Shown here: in pieces, positions 15,744 through 21,143 of the stretch | Position numbering within the stretch: the stretch's first letter is position 1 | Layout of the letters: every line of letters starts with the position of its first letter | Origin: an uncultured Bacilli bacterium | GTDB lineage: Bacteria; Bacillota_I; Bacilli_A; RFN20; CAG-826 | DNA length: 21,143 nucleotides | Direction of reading: 5' to 3' | NCBI GenBank assembly: GCA_934168325.1 | Contig: CAKPNG010000027.1 | Coordinates: forward strand, 1 to 21,143 | The notes under the pieces: generated by a model | The model's input: only the letters and a program-made list of their open reading frames with translations | What the model was told of the DNA's origin: nothing | Databases searched by the model: none | Program-made: the position numbers and the translations under genes

Positions 15744-15787
15744 TCTAACCGAAAAAAGTTTGAAAATAAAAAGTTTTCGGTTAGAAT
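15744..15787 (+). promoter_or_regulatory. promoter embedded in a 12-bp inverted repeat, giving a predicted leaderless transcript
   Basis: TCTAACCGAAAA (15744-15755) and TTTTCGGTTAGA (15774-15785) are perfect inverted repeats 18 nt apart. A -35 TTGAAA (15760-15765) lies between the arms, and a -10 TAGAAT (15782-15787) overlaps the right arm, with a 16-nt spacer. Transcription should start about 7 nt after the -10, which is the A of the first ATG (15794). No Shine-Dalgarno sequence precedes that ATG. A repressor on the repeat would cover the whole promoter. Confidence 0.65.
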
Positions 15788-15793
15788 TAAGTT

Positions 15794-17008
15794 ATGATGA
15801 TAAAACGAGACTACTATTTAAATAAATTAATTGATTATAAAGATAAAGATATTGTTAAAATTATTACTGGAATTCGTAGATGTGGCAAATCTTATCTTCT
15901 TTTTAATATATATTATGATTATTTAATATCTATAGGTATTAAAGATGAATATATTATTAAAATTAATTTAGAATCTATTAAATATGAAAAATATAGAAAT
16001 GCTACTACTTTATTTGAATATTTAGAAAGTAAAATCATAAAAGGTAATAGATATTATATATTTATTGATGAAATTCAATTAATTGATAATTTTGAAGATT
16101 TAGTTAATGGAATTAAAATAGATTTTGATTGTGATTTATATATTACTGGTTCTAATTCTAAATTATTATCTAGTGAAATTAATACTAAACTAAGAGGTAG
16201 AGGTATTGAAATTAAAGTTTATCCTTTATCTTTTAAAGAATTTTATAATGGTACTAGTGATAAAACTAAATCATTTAATGATTATATTAAATATGGTGGT
16301 CTTCCTTATCTAAGTTCATTAGATAAGGAATATGAAAAGAAAGAATATCTAAAAATGTTAAATGATACTTTAATTACTAAAGATATAATTGATAAATACA
16401 AGATTAGAAATACTAATGTATTTAATGCATTATTTGATTTATTGTGTTCTTCTATTGGAAGTTATGTTTCGCCTAATAAAATAGCTAATACATTAATAAG
16501 TAATGGATTTAAAACAGTAGATAATGATGCAATAAGTAATTATTTAAATTATCTTTGCGATGCTTTTATATTTTATAAAGCTATAAGATATGATATTAAA
16601 GGTAAAGAATATCTAAAAACATTAAATAAATATTATATATGTGATTTAGGTTTAAGAAATGAAAGATTAGGTTATCGACAACTTGAAATGACTCATATTA
16701 TTGAAAACATAGTTTATTTAGAATTACTAAGAAGAAACTATCAAGTTGATATTGGTAAAAATAAAAATTCAGAGATAGATTTTGTTATTAGAACTTATGA
16801 TGATTTATATTATATTCAAGTATCTTTAACTATTGAAAATGAATCAACTAGATTTAGAGAATTAAAATCATTTAAGGGATTAGATGATGGATATAAAAAA
16901 ATAATAATTACAATGGACAATAATCCATTAATTCATTTAGATAATGGATATAAAATGTTAAATTTATTTGATTTCTTATTAGATGAGGATTCATTAGCTA
17001 AAATATAA
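15794..17008 (+). CDS. AAA_14/DUF4143 ATPase (archaeal-type ATPase with nuclease-like C-terminal domain)
   Basis: 404 aa. N-terminal AAA_14 ATPase: Walker A GIRRCGKS (26-33), Walker B YIFIDEIQ (88-95), ITGSNSKLL sensor (117-125), RGRGIEIKVYPLSFKEF (134-150). C-terminal DUF4143 domain ends with a PD-(D/E)XK-like core, EIDFVIR (327-333) then YYIQVSLTI (339-347). Members are common in gut bacteria, often in many copies, and their role is not known; suggestions include DNA-linked or defence functions. It has its own promoter and probably a leaderless mRNA. Either of the two adjacent ATG codons (15794, 15797) may be used. The C-terminal motif order matches the family, so it looks intact. Confidence 0.88.
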   Translation: MMIKRDYYLNKLIDYKDKDIVKIITGIRRCGKSYLLFNIYYDYLISIGIKDEYIIKINLESIKYEKYRNATTLFEYLESKIIKGNRYYIFIDEIQLIDNFEDLVNGIKIDFDCDLYITGSNSKLLSSEINTKLRGRGIEIKVYPLSFKEFYNGTSDKTKSFNDYIKYGGLPYLSSLDKEYEKKEYLKMLNDTLITKDIIDKYKIRNTNVFNALFDLLCSSIGSYVSPNKIANTLISNGFKTVDNDAISNYLNYLCDAFIFYKAIRYDIKGKEYLKTLNKYYICDLGLRNERLGYRQLEMTHIIENIVYLELLRRNYQVDIGKNKNSEIDFVIRTYDDLYYIQVSLTIENESTRFRELKSFKGLDDGYKKIIITMDNNPLIHLDNGYKMLNLFDFLLDEDSLAKI

Positions 17009-17041
17009 ATATAAAAGAAAGAAATAAGAGTTAAAGATTAT

Positions 17042-17450
17042 TACTTTATTAATTATATTTGCTTTTTGTAATTCTTTTAGAATATATACTACAACGATTT
17101 AATATGGAATCATTGTACCAGTACAGAATAACATCAAGCCTATAACAAGCACTTGTCCAGTCCTTTCAATCAAATCTTTATTAGGATTACCTAATTAATT
17201 CCAAAGAGTTTCTTCTTCTCCAGATTTCCTGTTCCTAAGCCACATGCAATACATATAGAACATATAATTGCACTTATTTAAAAAATATTTGTTTTTCTAC
17301 TTTACTGAAAAATAAACCACCAATAGATATACCTCCAAATAAATCTTTCCCTTTTTCTATAATTTGATTATTGTCATCTAATAAATGAATGATATAGCAA
17401 ATATATCCTTCAGATATTGAAATTTGGTTTAGAAGAATTGAATCTTCAAA
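17042..17450 (-). pseudogene. decayed continuation of the neighbouring lipoprotein frame, with two membrane-helix remnants
   Basis: Directly after the TAA of the lipoprotein frame, the same frame is open for 58 codons (FEDSILLNQ ... VEKQIFFK, to 17274). One base later the next frame reads ISAIICSICIACGLGTG and NLEKKKLFG, and another shift at about 17195 gives GNPNKDLIERTG and QVLVIGLMLFCTGTMIPY, a stop, then IVVVYILKELQKANIINK. Both shifts are repaired by a single added base, one of them at an A/T run. The pieces together read as one protein tail with two hydrophobic helices. So this about 440-nt gap is a pseudogene tail, or, if the lesions are sequencing errors, an intact gene. Left end is approximate. 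Confidence 0.6.
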
Positions 17451-17852
17451 TTAAAAAGTAAAAATTCTAGAACATGTTCCATCATTATCTTCTTTGTATG
17501 TAATTAAATATTTGGTTTCATCATAAAAGTCAGGCAATTCAAAATAAGTATAAGAAATATCATTATTCATCTTATCTCTAATGCATCTTTGAAGAGCAAA
17601 TCTACCATAACCAGGATTGGTTGCAAAAGAATTCCGCTTATCAATAAAGCCAGTTAAATAGCCAGCATAAACTGTTAAATACGCTTTTTCTTCTTGTTTT
17701 CTTTCTGCTTTTACTGCTGTTGAAAGCCAAGTATTTAATTCGCTATTAATTGAGAAACCAGACTCTACAAATCTAGACTCGATATTATTGCTCGAACATC
17801 CTACAACTATAATTGATGCTAAAAGTAAAACCAATTCATGTGTTTTTTTCAT
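17451..17852 (-). CDS. lipoprotein of unknown function, probably the 5' fragment of a broken gene
   Basis: 133 aa with AAAGGA before the ATG. The signal sequence ends VVGCSS, giving Cys19 as lipid anchor. The mature part (FVESGFSINSELNTWLSTAVKAERKQ and SYTYFELPDFYDETKYLI) matches no family I recognise. The frame stops at TAA 17451-17453 but stays open in the same frame for 58 more codons, and homologous-looking tail pieces follow with frameshifts. So the stop is probably a nonsense mutation in a longer gene of about 290 codons. It lies between a DUF4143 ATPase and the RloA/RloB remnant, in a decaying stretch. Confidence 0.6.
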   Translation of the reverse strand: MKKTHELVLLLASIIVVGCSSNNIESRFVESGFSINSELNTWLSTAVKAERKQEEKAYLTVYAGYLTGFIDKRNSFATNPGYGRFALQRCIRDKMNNDISYTYFELPDFYDETKYLITYKEDNDGTCSRIFTF

Positions 17853-17956
17853 TTTCTAATCCTTTTTAGTAACAAGAGCATCTTCAAATCTTTATAAGCA
17901 TTTAATCATATAAAATATAAAAAATCAAAAAATATTAAAAAGTGATACACAAATTA

Positions 17957-18049
17957 TTAAATTAAATCTGTCTTCATTTCTTTTTCTTTACCATTCGTTA
18001 AAATATAAAATTTATTTCTAACTTCTAAACATTTTTGCCTTCTACTCAT
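17957..18049 (-). pseudogene. 30-codon stump of an RloB-like gene
   Basis: The frame starts 6 nt after the stop of the RloA-like ATPase with AGGTAGG overlapping that stop, the usual coupling for the rloA-rloB pair. It encodes MSRRQKCLEVRNKFYILTNG and then KEKEMKTDLI before TAA. A basic RR start followed by FYIxTNGK/EGK is the N-terminal hallmark of RloB proteins, where the next residues are normally TE..YF. That downstream part, about 150-200 residues, is missing; the next 104 nt have no coding sign. I read it as a 3'-truncated partner gene. The call rests on a short motif recalled from the family. Confidence 0.55.
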
Positions 18050-18055
18050 CTTAAC

Positions 18056-19354
18056 CTACCTTGATAAATTAGGAAGTTTAGAATAAAAACCTGCTAGATA
18101 TTTTTTACTAAATAAATCATTTTTTCTAACACCTTTATAATCAGCAAGCGAAACAAGGGTACTTACGCCATACATATCTTTACTTGTAAAATAAATTTGA
18201 TCTCTTCTTAAATCTTCATCCATTAACATTACATCATGGGCAGTGCATATAAGTTGAGCATTATGAGGATTTTTATCAATTGAATTAAACATTTTAATCA
18301 AATAATCTGCTACTAAAAAATGTAATTTTGAATCTATTTCATCAATTAATATAACTTTGCCTTTATCTAATGCAGCTAAAATATAACCTAAATAACATAA
18401 AAGTCTAATAGTTCCTTCTGAGTGAAAGCCTCTATCTTTAAATAACATAATATCTTTAGTTCCGACTTTTTTATTTTTATTATTGTATACATCAAATTGA
18501 GTATCTAGATCAATGCTATACATATTATTATTTTCTTGCTTTAATTGTGTATATTTAGATGGATCTGCTTGAATTTGCATATTAAAAGCTAGTACTGCAT
18601 TTAAGTCACTTAAGTCAGCAACCTTATCTTTAATAACATTCATATTTTTAATACCAATGTCTGCTTTAGATAATATTTCTATAGCTAAATCCTTATATTT
18701 TTTATTTTCAACCGAATAAATATCTAAAGAATTCACATTATTTTCAAAAACAATTATTAAATCATTAAACCAATCTAAAACATCTTTTAAATAATTAGAA
18801 ATTGATAAATTAAAATTAACGCCTATAGAAAGAAATAAAGTTGTTTCAGGAATATTTATTAATGATAAAGCTTTTTCATTATCTGTTATTTTAATTTTAT
18901 TTCCGGTTCTTTCAAAAACTAAAGAATTTCTTTCACTTCTTTTATATAACCATTCTTTTTCAATCTTTTCATGTAATATAGAAAAACCATATCTATATAG
19001 ATTTCCATTTTTAATTATTTCAACTTCATATAAAGATGGCTCATTACATGCATTTTCATAAAATGCATAGTATTCATTTAGTTTTACAATATTAGAAAAC
19101 TGTTGAGCAGGAGATAATCTTATAACATTATACATATATGTTAATCCTTTTATAATGTTAGACTTTCCAGATGCATTTCCACCAAAAATAATTGCAGATT
19201 TTAATAGTTCATGTTCTTCTACTTTATTAAATAAATTTTCGTCTACATTAAAAGTATTTATTTCTTTTAATTCATTATCTTTAGTTGCTTGTAAACTTAA
19301 TTCATTTTCTCTATAGAATGATTTAAAATTTTTAAATTTAAAATTTACTAACAT
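18056..19354 (-). CDS. RloA-like AAA ATPase (AAA_15/AAA_21, OLD-like ABC-type fold)
   Basis: 432 aa. Opens MLVNFKFKNFKSFYRENELS, the classic FKSF strand; Walker A GGNASGKSN (58-66); ABC-like signature SEGTIRLL (312-319); Walker B VILIDEID (334-341); H-loop TAHD (371-374); C-terminal ADYKGVRKNDLFSKKYLAGFY (404-424), typical of the group paired with RloB. Known: such ATPases act with a nuclease-like or Toprim-like partner in predicted phage-defence or abortive-infection pairs. Here the ATPase looks complete, with an excellent AAAGGAGG site, but the partner is cut to 30 codons. It is either an orphan in decay or uses another effector. Confidence 0.85.
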   Translation of the reverse strand: MLVNFKFKNFKSFYRENELSLQATKDNELKEINTFNVDENLFNKVEEHELLKSAIIFGGNASGKSNIIKGLTYMYNVIRLSPAQQFSNIVKLNEYYAFYENACNEPSLYEVEIIKNGNLYRYGFSILHEKIEKEWLYKRSERNSLVFERTGNKIKITDNEKALSLINIPETTLFLSIGVNFNLSISNYLKDVLDWFNDLIIVFENNVNSLDIYSVENKKYKDLAIEILSKADIGIKNMNVIKDKVADLSDLNAVLAFNMQIQADPSKYTQLKQENNNMYSIDLDTQFDVYNNKNKKVGTKDIMLFKDRGFHSEGTIRLLCYLGYILAALDKGKVILIDEIDSKLHFLVADYLIKMFNSIDKNPHNAQLICTAHDVMLMDEDLRRDQIYFTSKDMYGVSTLVSLADYKGVRKNDLFSKKYLAGFYSKLPNLSR

Positions 19355-19399
19355 AAATTAAAACCTCCTTTAAATACATTATTATTTTATTACAAATAT

Positions 19400-19435
19400 A
19401 TATAGAATTCTATATTTAAAACAATGTTTTTGCAA
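19400..19435 (-). promoter_or_regulatory. promoter of the RloA-like gene with a palindrome over the -10
   Basis: On the minus strand: -35 TTGCAA (19430-19435), 17-nt spacer, -10 TAGAAT (19407-19412). A perfect 16-bp palindrome ATATAGAATTCTATAT (19400-19415) covers the -10, a natural repressor site position. Transcription would start about 45 nt before the ATG. The rest of the 194-nt gap (19355-19548) is AT-rich and I see no terminator in it. Confidence 0.6.
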
Positions 19436-19548
19436 TTATTTTGCAAATATATATTATTAAGTATGAAAAATACTACTTATATATCGATGTAAATATCGAA
19501 ATCTTTAGCATTTAAAAAGGCTATATTTAAAGAATTTAAAATCAAATA

Positions 19549-20907
19549 TTAATCTTTAATAGGATTAAATGTTTTCATAAATCTTTTTAATAAGAATGTA
19601 CAAAAATAAGGGAAAGTATATATATTATCTTTATAACCAATATTTTTTAATGATAATTTAAAGCCAAAATCAACATCATTATATTTTTTTGAAGTAATTA
19701 TAGTTTTTAATGATTTAGAATTACCATCTTTTGCTTTAACTTCAATAGGAATTAGATTATTAGCAGATCTTATAAAAAAGTCTAATTCTAAGGTTCCATC
19801 ATCTTTTTTGTAATAATAAAGTTTATATCCTTCTTTTATTAAAGCTTCACTTACTATATTTTCATAAAGGGCACCTTTATAAACGCCAAGATTTTTATTA
19901 GCACGTAAATCATCTTGTGATTCTTCATCTAGTAAAGATATTAATAAACCAGTATCACTAAAATATAACTTAAATTTATCAATATCAATATTTCCTGATA
20001 ATGGTAATTCTAGATTATTTAAACAATAGCATATATTAATAACACCAGACTCAATAAGCCGTTCAACACATCCTCTATAATCACGGAATCTCGCTGATTT
20101 TTCAATTTTCGAGACCTGAAACTTTTTATTTTCTTTAGCAAGTTGAGATGGAACACTATTAAAAACATTTAGTATTCTAGTTTGATCTATACCTTCTGCA
20201 TATTTTCTAATATCTTCTTTATAATCAGCAATTAATTGTTTTTGAATACCTAAAGAACCTTCAAACGTTCCTTTTTCAATATAATTTCTTATTACTTCAG
20301 GCATCCCACCAAGAGTTATATATTCAAGAAATAATTTATTATAAATTGACATTTCTAAATTACTAAATGGTAATAAATTATTCATATGAGATAGCATATC
20401 ATTAATAGTTATCTCATCATACCCTTTTGCCCATAAAAACTCTTCAAAATCCAAAGAAAACATTTCATAATCAACTTTATAGCCTACACTATTACTTTCT
20501 ATTTTTTGATAATTTGTGCCAAGCATTGAGCCACTACAAATGACATCAAAACGACCATCTTCTTTAAAAAATTTTAACGAGGTTACAATCTCAGGAAAAA
20601 TAGTTACTTCATCAAAAAATATTAATGTTTTACCATCAATAAATCTTTTGATTGGATTTAATAAAGAAATATTTTTAATTATTGAAGAAGCATTATATCC
20701 ATCTACTATAATTTGCTTATATTTTTCTTCTTCGACAAAGTTTATTTCTATAAAACTTTCATACCCTGCAATTTCAGCAAAATGTCTAATAGATTCAGTT
20801 TTACCTACTTGACGACAACCTTTAACTATTAAAGGCTTTCTTTCTTTATCCTTTTTCCAATTTAAAAGGAAATCATCTATTTTTCTTTTTAAATAATTCT
20901 TTTTCAT
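19549..20907 (-). CDS. AAA_14/DUF4143 ATPase, second subfamily
   Basis: 452 aa. Walker A VKGCRQVGKTES (28-39), Walker B TLIFFDEV (94-101), CSGSMLG sensor (124-130), SLDFEEFLWAKG (151-162), ITLGGMPEVI (197-206). C-terminal DUF4143 with PD-(D/E)XK-like ELDFFIRS (374-381), then LIPIEVKAKDGNSKSL (385-400). This is the longer GCRQVGKT subfamily and is not a close copy of the ATPase at 15794-17008; motifs and spacing differ. GAGG precedes the ATG. Function is unknown for the family. No partner gene is adjacent; the RloA-like gene downstream has its own promoter. Confidence 0.88.
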   Translation of the reverse strand: MKKNYLKRKIDDFLLNWKKDKERKPLIVKGCRQVGKTESIRHFAEIAGYESFIEINFVEEEKYKQIIVDGYNASSIIKNISLLNPIKRFIDGKTLIFFDEVTIFPEIVTSLKFFKEDGRFDVICSGSMLGTNYQKIESNSVGYKVDYEMFSLDFEEFLWAKGYDEITINDMLSHMNNLLPFSNLEMSIYNKLFLEYITLGGMPEVIRNYIEKGTFEGSLGIQKQLIADYKEDIRKYAEGIDQTRILNVFNSVPSQLAKENKKFQVSKIEKSARFRDYRGCVERLIESGVINICYCLNNLELPLSGNIDIDKFKLYFSDTGLLISLLDEESQDDLRANKNLGVYKGALYENIVSEALIKEGYKLYYYKKDDGTLELDFFIRSANNLIPIEVKAKDGNSKSLKTIITSKKYNDVDFGFKLSLKNIGYKDNIYTFPYFCTFLLKRFMKTFNPIKD

Positions 20908-20962
20908 AATAGCCTCACTACAATTTTATTTTATTAAAAATAGAAATAAAAGCAAGTAATTT

Positions 20963-21047
20963 CACATTTTTAGCGGGACTTTTTTAACTTTTTGCACATT
21001 TTTAGTGGGACTTTTTATAGTTTCTGCACATTTTTAGTGGGACTTTT
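20963..21047. repeat. three direct repeats at 32-bp spacing, possible transposon end
   Basis: CACATTTTTAGYGGGACTTT begins at 20963, 20995 and 21027, exactly 32 bp apart, with 12-bp AT-rich spacers that differ. Only one C/T change is seen within the 20-bp core. Multiple spaced copies of a 20-bp motif near an end are typical of transposase-binding sites of IS21-type or Mu-like elements; no transposase gene is in the window. Confidence 0.5.
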
Positions 21048-21088
21048 ATAAAACTCTTTTTAATTAAAATGGAGTGGTAACCTAAAAG

Positions 21089-21119
21089 TAGACACTTATT
21101 TCGATTAATATAGACACTT
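21089..21119. repeat. two direct TAGACACTT repeats at 22-bp spacing
   Basis: TAGACACTT at 21089-21097 and again at 21111-21119. The pair sits 42 bp beyond the last 32-bp repeat and may be the terminal part of the same or another insertion element that continues off the right edge. No coding frame is visible between 20908 and 21143. Confidence 0.4.
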
Positions 21120-21143
21120 TCTTCTCACTAGAATGACAAAACT

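Noticed and set aside
20963..21047. The three 32-bp-spaced repeats as a CRISPR array
   Set aside because: The 20-bp core and 12-bp AT-rich spacers are too short, there are only three copies, and no cas gene is present.

Overview
The window comes from a very AT-rich bacterium with short intergenic gaps, strong AGGAGG-type ribosome binding sites, lipoproteins with Gram-positive style lipoboxes, a PASTA domain, and an ABC sugar importer with no ATPase gene of its own. Tryptophan is written TGG and no long frame uses TGA as a sense codon, so the code is standard and Mycoplasma-type recoding is excluded. This fits a low-GC Bacilli/Erysipelotrichia-like or RF39-like gut lineage. No marker gene in the window settles it.

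Region 1 (about 57-11448, minus strand) is a tightly packed sugar operon behind an AraC-family regulator. In transcription order it encodes: an extracellular sugar-binding lipoprotein; two permeases; a cytoplasmic GH172 (DUF2961) enzyme; a large anchored surface protein with two carbohydrate-binding-like modules and a Big_2 domain; a surface GH183 (DUF4185) lipoprotein with a PASTA domain; a second, signal-less GH183; a CBS-less arabinose-5-phosphate isomerase; and a ribokinase-type kinase. GH183 and GH172 are the families of endo- and exo-acting D-arabinan hydrolases. The best reading is therefore a D-arabinan utilisation locus. Polymer (such as mycobacterial or corynebacterial arabinogalactan or lipoarabinomannan) is cut outside, oligosaccharides are imported, trimmed to D-arabinose, phosphorylated to D-arabinose 5-phosphate, and isomerised to D-ribulose 5-phosphate.

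Region 2 (about 11700-15742, plus strand) holds two paralogous large lipoproteins. Both have His/Cys-rich N-terminal repeats and an MBG-like domain. The first then carries an unmistakable stretch matching EF-Tu domains 2 and 3, with no GTPase domain, on an exported protein. The second keeps only a diverged domain-2-like segment. Both are preceded by the same GTACCC-N4-GGGTAC palindrome at a fixed distance from a conserved -10/RBS block, so they are probably co-regulated. Each ends in a clear intrinsic terminator.

Region 3 (about 15744-21143) is accessory and partly decayed. It contains two unrelated-subfamily AAA_14/DUF4143 ATPases, one apparently transcribed as a leaderless mRNA from a promoter inside an inverted repeat. 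It also contains an RloA-like AAA ATPase followed by a 30-codon stump of its RloB-like partner, a lipoprotein frame broken by stops and frameshifts, and at the right edge two sets of short direct repeats that look like transposon-end binding sites.
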